64,000 bases of DNA from Micromonospora sp. CCTCC AA 2012012 (GTDB lineage Bacteria; Actinomycetota; Actinomycetes; Mycobacteriales; Micromonosporaceae). The DNA lies in contig NZ_CP159342.1 of the NCBI RefSeq assembly GCF_040499845.1, positions 2,976,001 through 3,040,000 of the forward strand. Direction: 5' to 3'. The position numbers and the translations under genes are program-made. This document shows, piece by piece, positions 25,394 to 35,117 of this stretch (position 1 is its first letter; each line of letters begins with the position of its first letter). The notes under the pieces were generated by a model. That model ran no database searches, had not been told where the DNA came from, and saw only the letters and a list, made by a program, of their open reading frames with translations.

Positions 25394-25425
25394 GAAGGGC
25401 CCGTGCCGTCCGGCACGGGCCCTTT
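25394..25425. terminator. Bidirectional terminator between bldD and nusB
   Basis: GAAGGGCCCGTGCCG (25394-25408) pairs along its whole length with CGGCACGGGCCCTTT (25411-25425), the outermost pair being G-T. It lies 15 bases after the bldD stop and 19 bases after (minus strand) the nusB stop, between convergent genes. Confidence 0.88.
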
Positions 25426-25443
25426 CGTCGTACGTGGCGCGGG

Positions 25444-25878
25444 TCAGCGGGTGGCGTACTCCGCGATCCGGCCGAGCACCCCGTTGAGGAAGCGCGGCGA
25501 GTCGTCGGTCGACATCTGCCGGGCCAGCTCGACGGCCTCGCTGATCGCCACCGCGTCGTCGATGTCGTCGACGTAGAGCAGCTCGTAGACGGCGATCCGG
25601 GCGAGGTTGCGGTCGACCGTCGGCATCCGGTCGAGCGTCCAGCCCTCGGCGTAGCTGGCGATCAGCTCGTCGATCCGGTCCAGGTGCGCGGCGACGCCCT
25701 CGACCAGGCTGACCGCGTACCCCAGGTGCTCGGGCCGGGGCTTCTCGATCCGCTCGACGTAGCCGGCGAGCACGTCGACCGGGGGCCGGTCCCGCAGGTC
25801 GGCCTCGAAGAGCACGTCCAGCGCCCGCTTGCGCGCCTTGCGGCGCGCCGGCATCTGCTGCTTGGGCCCCTCAGCCAT
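25444..25878 (-). CDS. nusB: Transcription antitermination factor NusB
   Basis: A 144-residue all-helical RNA-binding factor of the rRNA antitermination complex (with NusE/S10 at boxA). It shows the N-terminal ARRKARKRALDVLFEADLR helix and the C-terminal IAVYELLYVDDIDDAVAISE with PRFLNGVLGRIA. The ATG at 25878 shares a base with the efp stop (TGATG), so the two are translationally coupled. The basic N-terminal helix should contact RNA. Confidence 0.96.
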   Translation of the reverse strand: MAEGPKQQMPARRKARKRALDVLFEADLRDRPPVDVLAGYVERIEKPRPEHLGYAVSLVEGVAAHLDRIDELIASYAEGWTLDRMPTVDRNLARIAVYELLYVDDIDDAVAISEAVELARQMSTDDSPRFLNGVLGRIAEYATR

Positions 25879-26435
25879 CAGGCGCGGCCGAGGTAACGGC
25901 CGTCGCGGGTGTCGACCTTGATCTTCTCGCCGGTGGTGATGAAGAGCGGCACCTGCACGGTCGCGCCGGTCTCGACGGTGGCCGGCTTGTTGCCGCCGGT
26001 GGACCGGTCGCCCTGCAGACCCGGCTCGGTGTAGGTGACCTCGAGCACGACGGAGGTCGGCAGCTCGATGTAGAGCGGCACGCTCTCGTGGGTGGCGACG
26101 GTCGCCTCGGCCTCGGGGAGGAGGTAGTTGGCGGCCTCGCCGACGGTGCCGCCGGGGACGGTGATCTGGTCGAACGTCTCCAGATCCATGAAGACGTAGT
26201 CCTCGCCGTCGGCGTACAGGTACTGCATGGTGCGCTTGTCGACGGTGGCGGTCTCGACCTTGGTGCCCGCGTTGAAGGTCTTGTCGACGACCTTGCCGGA
26301 CAGCACGTTCTTCAGCGTGGTGCGCACGAAGGCCCCACCCTTACCGGGCTTGACGTGCTGGAACTCGACGACGGCCCACAGCTCTCCGTCGAGGTTGAGT
26401 ACGAGGCCGTTCTTGAGCTCGTTGGTGGTGGCCAT
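25878..26435 (-). CDS. efp: Elongation factor P
   Basis: A 185-residue tRNA-mimic that rescues ribosomes stalled at polyproline. Three beta-barrel domains are evident, and the tip loop [12 protein letters not shown] carries the conserved lysine. No epmA, epmB or earP gene is nearby, consistent with the actinobacterial KPGKG-type loop working without those modifications. The ATG at 26435 has AAGGCAGGA upstream. The many Pro-rich proteins in this genome, such as that at 38738-41977, would make EF-P important. Confidence 0.97.
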   Translation of the reverse strand: MATTNELKNGLVLNLDGELWAVVEFQHVKPGKGGAFVRTTLKNVLSGKVVDKTFNAGTKVETATVDKRTMQYLYADGEDYVFMDLETFDQITVPGGTVGEAANYLLPEAEATVATHESVPLYIELPTSVVLEVTYTEPGLQGDRSTGGNKPATVETGATVQVPLFITTGEKIKVDTRDGRYLGRA

Positions 26436-26885
26436 TTCCTGCCTTGATCATCAATTGGCGGACAGACCTGGAAAGTCTACTAGCTGTGTCGAACCGGGAC
26501 TCCACGCTGCGCCACCGCACGGACCGACCGCCGCGATCGACATGACGGAGAGTGCCCTCCCCGCCACCCGCACCACCCCGCCCTGGCGCCCTTTGCTCTG
26601 CAGTCACGGACGCAGCGGTCACCCAAAGTGACGATTGTCACCTCTCGGCCTGCTCCGGACCGCAACGAAAAGACCAGGTCAAACGGGTGCTGCGTCCGTG
26701 TGCGCAGAGCAAAGGGGCCGCCACGAGGGTCCGGTCCCTAGCGTGCCGACCGTCACCCATGGTGCCGACCCTTCGGCAACAAGGGTCACGGAAGGTCACC
26801 GACGATGGACCAGCGGGCGACCGGAGAACCGCGCGACGGGCGCACCCGCCCCCTCCGCCGCCGAGCGGGCGCCGACCCGGAGCGG
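26436..26885. other. Intergenic region between aroQ stop and efp start
   Basis: This 450-base gap contains the efp promoter side (a TAGACT -10-like hexamer on the minus strand at 26474-26479) and inverted-repeat element B (26589-26716). A 10-base direct repeat GTGCCGACC-type sequence occurs near 26744 and 26761. No open frame with protein-like conservation was recognised on either strand. Confidence 0.6.
26589..26716. repeat. Inverted-repeat element, copy B
   Basis: The ends CCCTTTGCTCTGC (26589-26601) and GCAGAGCAAAGGG (26704-26716) are perfect 13-bp inverted repeats. After three unpaired positions the strands pair again perfectly for 12 bp: CACGGACGCAGC (26605-26616) with GCTGCGTCCGTG (26689-26700). 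The 72-base interior holds two mutually exclusive small hairpins built from GTCAC (26618-26622), GTGAC (26628-26632) and GTCAC (26637-26641). Termini and right half match copy A at 16150-16232, but the interior differs in length and sequence, as expected of a mobile or structural element with conserved ends. Confidence 0.8.
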
Positions 26886-29059
<2,174 letters not shown>

Positions 29060-29063
<4 letters not shown>

Positions 29064-29836
29064 CGTCCACCCACCTCGGGCACCCGGCGGGCGGTTTTCC
29101 GCTCGTGGCGCTCGTACCCCTGGTGCTGTTCTGGGCCTATCTGGCCGCGGCGCTGCGGCAGCGGGACGACGGTGGGCGCGGCTGGGACCACCGGCGGACC
29201 GCGAGCTTCGGTCTCGGCGCGGCGCTGCTCGTCGCCGGACTGGCCTGGCCCGCGCGCGGCCTGCCCGGCCACATGTGGCAGCACCTGCTGCTCGGCATGC
29301 TGGCGCCGCTGGCGCTCGTGCTCGGCGCGCCCGGCACCCTGGCGCTGCGGACGGTGGACCCGCGGGTCGGTCGGGCGGCGCTCCGCCTGCTGCGGCACCC
29401 CCTCGCCCGGGTCCTCGCCCACCCGGTGACCGGACTGCTGCTCACCGCCGGCGGTCTCTGGCTGCTCCTGCTGACGCCGCTCTACCGGGCGACGCTGGCG
29501 AACCCGTCGCTGCACGCGCTGGTGCACCTGCACTTCGTGCTCAGCGGATACCTCTTCGCGTGGTCCATCGCCGGCCCCGACCCGGGCCCGCACCGGCCCC
29601 GCGTGCCGGCGCGCCTGGTGGTGCTCGGCCTCGCGGTGGCGGCGCACGCCACCATCGCCCAACTGCTCTACGCCGGCCTGCTGGTCGACGTCCCGGCGAC
29701 GGTGGGCGAGCTGCGCGCCGGGGCGATGGTCATGTACTACGGCGGTGACCTCGCCGAGATCCTGCTCGCCCTGGCCCTGCTCGTCACCTGGCGCCCGGAG
29801 ACCACGCGGGTGCGGCGGGCGGCGCTCAGGGCTTGA
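29060..29836 (+). CDS. CtaG-like cytochrome c oxidase assembly membrane protein
   Basis: A 258-residue polytopic membrane protein with about seven hydrophobic helices. [32 protein letters not shown] and [16 protein letters not shown] are characteristic of the caa3-type CtaG family (Bacillus type, unrelated to Cox11), involved in copper or oxidase assembly. The GTG start at 29060 overlaps the DUF2243 stop (GTGA), so the two form one transcript. Its last 11 bases overlap the convergent aroK stop. Confidence 0.85.
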
Positions 29837-30356
29837 GCAGGGCCGCCACCTCGGCGGCGAGCTCCTCCGGGGTACGCCCGTCGGTGACCACGGTCGCCGT
29901 CGCCACCTCGGCGTAGAGCGGGCGGCGCTGCTCCATCAGGTGCTTGAGGGTGGCGCGCGGGTTGATCGCCAGCAGCGGACGACCCGCGCCCAGCCCGACC
30001 CGCTTCACCGCGTCGGGCAGCTCCACCGAGAGGTGCACCACGGTGTGCCCGATCAGCGCGGCGCGGTTCTCCTCGGCGAGGATCGCGCCGCCGCCGAGGG
30101 CGAGCACCCCGCCGTGCGACGCCAGCGCCGCCGCCACCGCCGCCCGTTCGAGGGTACGGAAGTGGTCCTCCCCCTCGTCCACGAAGATCTCCGGGATCGG
30201 CTTGCCGGCCAACTGCTCGATGTCGGCGTCGGTGTCCCGGAAGCCGACGCCCAGCGCGGTGGCCAGCGCCTGCCCGACGGTGGTCTTGCCGGAGCCGGGC
30301 GCCCCCACCAGCACGCAGACCGGTCGGGTCAGCGGGACGCGCGCCCCGCCGGTCAC
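29826..30356 (-). CDS. aroK: Shikimate kinase
   Basis: A 176-residue P-loop kinase phosphorylating shikimate. Walker A is GAPGSGKTT (about 18-26), followed by the DTDADIE shikimate-binding motif, GGGAI and the RRPLY lid region. The GTG at 30356 overlaps the aroC stop as GTGA. Its 3' end overlaps the convergent CtaG-like gene by 11 bases. Confidence 0.96.
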   Translation of the reverse strand: MTGGARVPLTRPVCVLVGAPGSGKTTVGQALATALGVGFRDTDADIEQLAGKPIPEIFVDEGEDHFRTLERAAVAAALASHGGVLALGGGAILAEENRAALIGHTVVHLSVELPDAVKRVGLGAGRPLLAINPRATLKHLMEQRRPLYAEVATATVVTDGRTPEELAAEVAALLKP

Positions 30357-31530
30357 CGGATCACCAGCGCGTCGAGGTAGCCGGTCAGGTTGCGGCGCAT
30401 CTCCACGACCGAGTCGCCGCCGAACTTCTCCACCGCCGCCTCGGCCAGCACCAGCGCCACCATCGCCTCGGCGACGATCGCCGCGGCGGGCACCGCGCAG
30501 ACGTCGGAGCGCTGGTTGATGGCGGTGGCCGGCTCCCGGTGGTCACGTCGACCGTCGACAGCGCCCGGTTCAGCGACGAGATGGGCTTCATGGCCGCCTT
30601 CACCCGCAGCGGCTCACCGGTGGTGATGCCACCCTCCAGGCCACCGGCCCGGTCGGTGACCCGCCGGACGCCGGTCGCGGTGGGGATGATCTCGTCGTGG
30701 GCCTCGGAGCCCCGGGAGCGGGCCTGCTGCCAGCCGTCGCCGATCTCCACACCCTTGATCGCCTGGATGGACATCAGCGCGGTCGCCAGCCGGGCGTCGA
30801 GCTTGCGGTCCCACTGCACGTGGCTGCCCAGCCCCGGCGGCACCCCGTACGCCAGCACCTCGACCACGCCGCCGAGCGTGTCGGCGGCCTTCTTCGCGGC
30901 GTCGACCTCGGCGACCATCCGGGCGCTCGCCTCCGGGTCGAGGCAGCGCAGCGGGTCGGCGTCGATCCGCGCGGCGTCCTCCGGGGTCGGGCGCAGCCCC
31001 GGCTTGGCGGCGACCGGGCCCAGCTCCACCACGTGCGAGACGATCTCGACGCCGAGGGCCTGCCGCAGCAGCGCCTTGGCGACGGTGCCGACGGCGACCC
31101 GGGCGGCGGTCTCCCGGGCGCTGGCCCGCTCCAGGATCGGGCGGGCGTCGGTGTGGCCGTACTTCTGCATGCCGGCCAGGTCGGCGTGGCCGGGCCGGGG
31201 CCGGGTCAGCGGCGCGTTGCGGGCCTGCGCGGCCAGCTCCTGCGGGTCCACCGGGTCGGCGGCCATCACCGTCTGCCACTTGGGCCACTCGGAGTTGCCC
31301 ACCCGGATGGCGACCGGGCTGCCCAGGGTGACGCCGTGCCGCAGGCCGCCGATCAGCTCGACCTCGTCCCGCTCGAACGACATCCGGGCGCCCCGGCCAT
31401 AGCCGAGCCGGCGGCGGGCCAGCTCGTCGGCGATCTCGGTGGTGGTCACCTCGATCCCGGCGGGCACCCCCTCGAGCATCGCGACGAGAGCGGGTCCGTG
31501 GGATTCACCTGCAGTCAGCCAGCGCAACAC
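30353..31530 (-). pseudogene. aroC: Chorismate synthase, frameshifted by one missing base
   Basis: From the GTG at 31530 the product is a normal chorismate synthase ([40 protein letters not shown]) up to STVDVTTG. There the frame breaks. At 30535-30537 the plus strand has CCC where CCCC would be required. Reading on in the frame one base over restores [19 protein letters not shown] and the C-terminus [15 protein letters not shown], ending at 30353 and overlapping aroK as GTGA. As written, the protein loses the third family signature and ends with about 50 unrelated residues at 30385. The intact product would be 392 residues. Because aroC is normally essential and the lesion is in a G/C run, a sequencing or assembly error is more likely than true loss. 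Confidence 0.9.
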
Positions 31531-31620
31531 AGCGGTCAGTCTGTCACGCCGGGTGCCCGCCCCGACGCCGTGCCCGGCGCGTCCCGCCCTGCGGACGCGC
31601 ACAGGACCACGCACGAGACA

Positions 31621-31659
31621 GGAACAGGAGAGGTGTCCGACGGACCCCTCTCCTGTTCC
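31621..31659. terminator. Strong hairpin downstream of the peptidoglycan-binding protein gene
   Basis: GGAACAGGAGAGG (31621-31633) pairs perfectly with CCTCTCCTGTTCC (31647-31659). An inner GTCC/GGAC pair extends the stem to 17 bp across a single mismatch, leaving a 3-nt loop. It lies 138 bases past the stop of the gene at 31797 and 91 bases upstream of aroC, insulating the two. Confidence 0.75.
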
Positions 31660-31796
31660 CCTGGCCATCCGCAGTCGGGCGTACCGGCTACACGGTCGAC
31701 GTCGACCTGGTTCGCCGCAAGGCGAACACATCTCGACAATCAGGCGACCCGCCCGGTACGCGTTTGCGACCGCGTATCACCCTGAGGTGCTGCTCG

Positions 31797-32315
31797 TCAG
31801 CACCAAGAGGGCTTCGAATTGTAGTAGACGACCGACCACGTGTCGTACGAGTTGTAGAACAGGGTCGAATACCGTCCGTTTGCCCGCTTGAATGCGGAAA
31901 CGCCGTTCGAGCCGTTGTAATAGACATAGCCGTTGCCCTTGTCGGTGAGCCGGTTGTCGGCCTTCCCGAAGGTGGCGGGCCCGACCTTCCCGTCGGCGTC
32001 AAGGTTGTTCCGGCTCTGCCAGGTCTTGGTGGCGGCCAGGGTCTTCGGGCCGAACGAGCAGTCCACGTCCAGATTGCTCATCAGCCCGTCGGCGACCAGA
32101 ACCTGCTGCCAGAGTCCGACGGCAGCGCTGTTGGCGTAGCTCGTGGTGCTGAGCGTTCCCTCGTCGCCCCAGTCATCGGTCACCGCGTCGACCCCGCTGA
32201 TGTAGCCGGCAGAAGCGGATGCCACCGCGGGCGTGGCTCCCCCCAGCACACCGAGCATTGCCGCCGCGGTGATCAGGGCAGCGCTCGCCGCTGTTCCCTT
32301 TGATTTCCTCAACAC
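31797..32315 (-). CDS. Secreted peptidoglycan-binding-domain protein
   Basis: A 172-residue exported protein. From the GTG at 32315 (GGGGGAAGA just upstream) a basic N-terminus and hydrophobic core form a signal peptide ending near [12 protein letters not shown]_binding_1-like repeat follows, with VDCSFGPKTLAATKTWQ and GKVGPATFG. The C-terminal part is Tyr/Asn/Ser-rich (YYNGSNGVSAF and similar) and ends in Cys. No catalytic domain is present, so it may bind or label cell wall. An in-frame GTG at 32339 overlaps the Shine-Dalgarno and is rejected. Base composition is visibly less GC-rich than its neighbours, and it sits alone between aroE and aroC with its own flanking hairpins, suggesting later insertion. 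Confidence 0.82.
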   Translation of the reverse strand: MLRKSKGTAASAALITAAAMLGVLGGATPAVASASAGYISGVDAVTDDWGDEGTLSTTSYANSAAVGLWQQVLVADGLMSNLDVDCSFGPKTLAATKTWQSRNNLDADGKVGPATFGKADNRLTDKGNGYVYYNGSNGVSAFKRANGRYSTLFYNSYDTWSVVYYNSKPSWC

Positions 32316-32458
32316 TCTCTTCCCCCGTTCTCGCCGCACAACTGCTGACTCTCCACAGTGGCCCGCGCAGGCGCCTGATCAGTATGGTCACAAGTTGGCA
32401 GCTTGGGAAGAGCTGGCTTTGAAGCATTTGGATGGGTGACAGTTGTCGTACCGCAAAT

Positions 32459-32488
32459 GGTGTCGGAATCGATGGTGGCTCCGACACC
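32459..32488 (-). terminator. Hairpin after aroE
   Basis: GGTGTCGGA (32459-32467) and TCCGACACC (32480-32488) form a perfect 9-bp stem with a 12-nt loop, 66 bases past the aroE stop. It separates the mltG-aroE transcript from the next gene. Confidence 0.65.
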
Positions 32489-32554
32489 TGCCACGAATCA
32501 CCTCTGCCGGGGTCCGACGAGAACACCAACGAGCCGACAGCGCTGTCTCATGTC

Positions 32555-33373
32555 TCAGCGACTGGGCGACCGGTCGCTGTTCATGGCGGCGGCCATCGCC
32601 GCGCGGGGCGCCGCCACGCCGGTGAACCGCTCGAACTGGCCGACCGCCTGGGCAAGCAGCAGGTCGAGGCCCGAGATGACGCGGCAACCGGCGGCGAGCG
32701 CTGTCGCGGCCAGCGGGGTCGGCCACGGATCGTAGACCACGTCGAAGAACACCGTGCCCGGCCGCCAGTCGAAGGTCTCGGCGAGCGGGTCCGCGACCCC
32801 CTTCGGCACTGTGCAGATCACCACGTCGTCTCGGGCGTGGGCACGGTTGCCGTCCCAAGGCGCACCGGACAGAGCGATCCCGACGGCCTCCGCCACGCCC
32901 CGCAGCGCCTCGACGGCCTCCGGCCGCCGGGCCACCACGGTCACCTCGGCCGCGCCGAGGCGGGCCGCCGCCGCGACGGCCGCCCGGGCGGTCCCACCCG
33001 CGCCGAGCACCGTCACCGTGACGCCGGCCGAGCAGCCCGCACCGGTGAGCACCTCGACCATGCCCGTGACGTCGGTGTTGTCGGCGAACCAGGTGCAGTC
33101 GGGGCGGCGTACCAGCGTGTTGGCGGCACCGACGGCGGCGGCGACCGGCGAGACCTCGTCGGCCAGCGCGAGCGCCGCCTCCTTGCCCGGCATGGTCACC
33201 GACAGCCCGGCCCACTCCGGGCCGAGGCCCGCGACCAGGCCGGCCAGCTCCGACTCCCCGCATTCGATCCGGGTGTACGACCAGCCGCTCAACCCGGCCG
33301 CCGCGTACCCGGCGTTGTGGATCACCGGGGAGAGTGAGTGGGCGATCGGCCGGCCCACGACGGCGGCTTTCAC
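32555..33373 (-). CDS. aroE: Shikimate dehydrogenase
   Basis: A 272-residue NADPH-dependent dehydrogenase. The N-terminal catalytic domain shows VVGRPIAHSLSPVIHNAGY (shikimate-binding Ser-Leu-Ser) and LSVTMPGKEAAL with the catalytic Lys. The Rossmann domain has VLGAGGTARAAV. The GTG at 33373 overlaps the mltG stop (GTGA). The typical NVT-P-K motif is SVTMPGK here, as in other actinobacteria. It ends the ruvX-mltG-aroE string. Confidence 0.95.
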   Translation of the reverse strand: MKAAVVGRPIAHSLSPVIHNAGYAAAGLSGWSYTRIECGESELAGLVAGLGPEWAGLSVTMPGKEAALALADEVSPVAAAVGAANTLVRRPDCTWFADNTDVTGMVEVLTGAGCSAGVTVTVLGAGGTARAAVAAAARLGAAEVTVVARRPEAVEALRGVAEAVGIALSGAPWDGNRAHARDDVVICTVPKGVADPLAETFDWRPGTVFFDVVYDPWPTPLAATALAAGCRVISGLDLLLAQAVGQFERFTGVAAPRAAMAAAMNSDRSPSR

Positions 33374-34587
33374 GTGCAGTTCGTTCCGCTCAGCACGCCG
33401 TTGTCGCACATCTGCTTCTGCAGCTGCCGGAACTCGGCGTCGTTGGAGCCGTAGCCCATCGTGCCCTTCTTGTCCACGGTCATGAAGAAGATCCAGTCGC
33501 CGTTCGGCGGCTCCAGCGCGCCCTTGAGCGCCCCCTCGCCAGGGTTGCTGATCGGGGTGATCGGCAGGCCGGCGACGTCGTGGGTGTTGTACGGGTTCTT
33601 CAGGTCGTGGATTTCGCTCTGGGTGAGGACGTCGGAGTCCTTCGCGCTCTTGCCCTGCAGCCGCTTCCAGTAGTTGATGCCGCTGTCGATCCCCAGGCAG
33701 TTGCATCCGATCTTGCCCGCGTACACGCGGTTGTAGATGACCCTGGAGACCTTGGGGAAGTCCTTCGGATCCACCGACTCGGCCTGGGCGATCGAGGCGG
33801 TGATCAGCACCTCGTAAGGGGAGATCTTGCGCTCCCCCTTCGCCCGGTCGACGAAGTCCATCTGCTGGGTGACGGCGAGGAACTGCGCCACCATCATCTT
33901 CAGGATCTGCTCGGCGGTCGCCTTCGGCGGGATCTCGTAGGTGGCCGGGTACAGGAAGCCCTCGATGCTCTTGGCGCTCTTCTTGCCGTCCTTGCGCTCG
34001 AACCAGAAGTCCGGCACGCCCAGCGCAACGGGGTCCTTCGCGGCGGCCTTGAAGTCGGCCACCGGGATCTTGGTCTGCTTGGAGAGGATGTCGTAGATCG
34101 CCAGGCTGATCGTGCCCTCGGGGATGGTCACCCCGTTGACGACGCGGCTCTTCGGGTCCAGCAGCAGGGTCAGCGCGAGGGAGGCCTTCATCTGCTTGCG
34201 GAGCTTGTAGGTGCCCACCCCGACGTTCTTGCTGCGGGAGTTCGTGTCCGCGGCCTCGATGAACGCCTTGGTGCTCTTGACGACCCCGGCATCGTACAGG
34301 GTGTCGCCGATGTCGGCGAGGAAGTCCCCCTGCTTGACCTGGACCAGCACCTCGCCGGTGCCCGGGCCGTCGTAGTCGGGGGTGACGAAGTGGTTGCGGA
34401 TCCGGTCGAAGCCGACGAAGCCGACCCCACCGATGCCGCCCAGCAGGACCAGTGCCATCAGCAGAGCGAAGATCGTCTTGCCGCGGCCGCCCGACTTGCC
34501 GTTGCGCCTGTTGACGGCGCCACGGCGATGCCGGCCCTTCTCCCCCCTCTCCGGCTCGTCGAATCCCAGATCCAGGTCGTCGATCAT
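33370..34587 (-). CDS. mltG: Endolytic murein transglycosylase
   Basis: A 405-residue single-pass membrane enzyme that cleaves nascent glycan strands. A basic cytoplasmic N-terminus (1-37) precedes a transmembrane helix (about 38-60), then a LysM-like subdomain and the YceG catalytic domain. ASIAQAES contains the conserved Glu270, and FPKVSRVIYNR and GLPITPISNPG follow. The C-terminus carries a Cys pair. The ATG at 34587 shares a base with the ruvX stop (TGATG). The gene order alaS-ruvX-mltG-aroE is conserved in actinobacteria. Confidence 0.94.
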   Translation of the reverse strand: MIDDLDLGFDEPERGEKGRHRRGAVNRRNGKSGGRGKTIFALLMALVLLGGIGGVGFVGFDRIRNHFVTPDYDGPGTGEVLVQVKQGDFLADIGDTLYDAGVVKSTKAFIEAADTNSRSKNVGVGTYKLRKQMKASLALTLLLDPKSRVVNGVTIPEGTISLAIYDILSKQTKIPVADFKAAAKDPVALGVPDFWFERKDGKKSAKSIEGFLYPATYEIPPKATAEQILKMMVAQFLAVTQQMDFVDRAKGERKISPYEVLITASIAQAESVDPKDFPKVSRVIYNRVYAGKIGCNCLGIDSGINYWKRLQGKSAKDSDVLTQSEIHDLKNPYNTHDVAGLPITPISNPGEGALKGALEPPNGDWIFFMTVDKKGTMGYGSNDAEFRQLQKQMCDNGVLSGTNCT

Positions 34588-35045
34588 CAGGTCCGCCTCC
34601 GCTGCGCGTCCAGCCAGCTCTGCAGAATCTCCACCGCGGCGGCCTGGTCGACCACCGCCCGTTGGCGCTTTCCCCGGACGCCCCGTTCGGCCAGCCTACG
34701 ACTCGCCACGACGGTCGACATCCTCTCGTCCGTCAGCGTCACCGGAACCGGCGCTATTACATCGGCCAGACGGGCAGCGTACGCCGACACATGTGCGGCC
34801 GCGGGACCGTGTTTGCCGGCGAGGTTGACCGGAAGGCCGAGGACGACCTCCACCACCTCGTGCTCGGCGATCAGGGCCACCAGCTGCGCCATGTCGGCGG
34901 GCACCGCGTCGGGCGCCGCGCTCAGGTCCCGGGCCAGGGTGACCAGCGGGGTGGCCAGGACGCCGTGCGGATCGGACCGGGCGACACCCACCCGGACCTG
35001 ACCCACGTCCACCCCGAGCCGGACACCACGCGACAACTCACTCAT
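34587..35045 (-). CDS. ruvX: RuvX/YqgF family Holliday-junction resolvase-like nuclease
   Basis: A 152-residue RNase H-fold protein. RLGVDVGQVRVGVARSDP carries the first catalytic Asp, VVLGLPVNLAGKHGPAA the second segment, and LTDERMSTVVA the third; the last Asp is in VVDQAAAVEIL. The family acts in pre-16S rRNA end processing and possibly recombination. The ATG at 35045 follows the alaS terminator hairpin by 55 bases, and its stop is coupled to mltG. Confidence 0.93.
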   Translation of the reverse strand: MSELSRGVRLGVDVGQVRVGVARSDPHGVLATPLVTLARDLSAAPDAVPADMAQLVALIAEHEVVEVVLGLPVNLAGKHGPAAAHVSAYAARLADVIAPVPVTLTDERMSTVVASRRLAERGVRGKRQRAVVDQAAAVEILQSWLDAQRRRT

Positions 35046-35071
35046 CCGTCGGACATCCCCGGTGAACGGGG

Positions 35072-35100
35072 CCAGGGCGGACCGGGTCGGTCCGCCCTGG
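35072..35100 (-). terminator. Hairpin between alaS and ruvX
   Basis: CCAGGGCGGACC (35072-35083) pairs perfectly with GGTCCGCCCTGG (35089-35100) around a 5-nt loop, 18 bases after the alaS stop. Because ruvX follows closely without an obvious strong promoter, it may act as a partial terminator or processing site. Confidence 0.7.
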
Positions 35101-35117
35101 CACCTGCTGGTGCGTCA

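Noticed and set aside
26744..26771. GTGCCGACC direct repeat after aroQ as an attachment site
   Set aside because: It is only about 10 bases, with no tRNA or integrase nearby, so chance repetition in GC-rich DNA is likely.
30530..30545. Programmed ribosomal frameshift in aroC
   Set aside because: There is no slippery heptamer, downstream pseudoknot or known precedent in chorismate synthase; a lost base in a G/C run explains it better.
32316..32339. Upstream GTG start for the peptidoglycan-binding protein
   Set aside because: It lies over the GGGGGAAGA ribosome site that serves the GTG at 32315.
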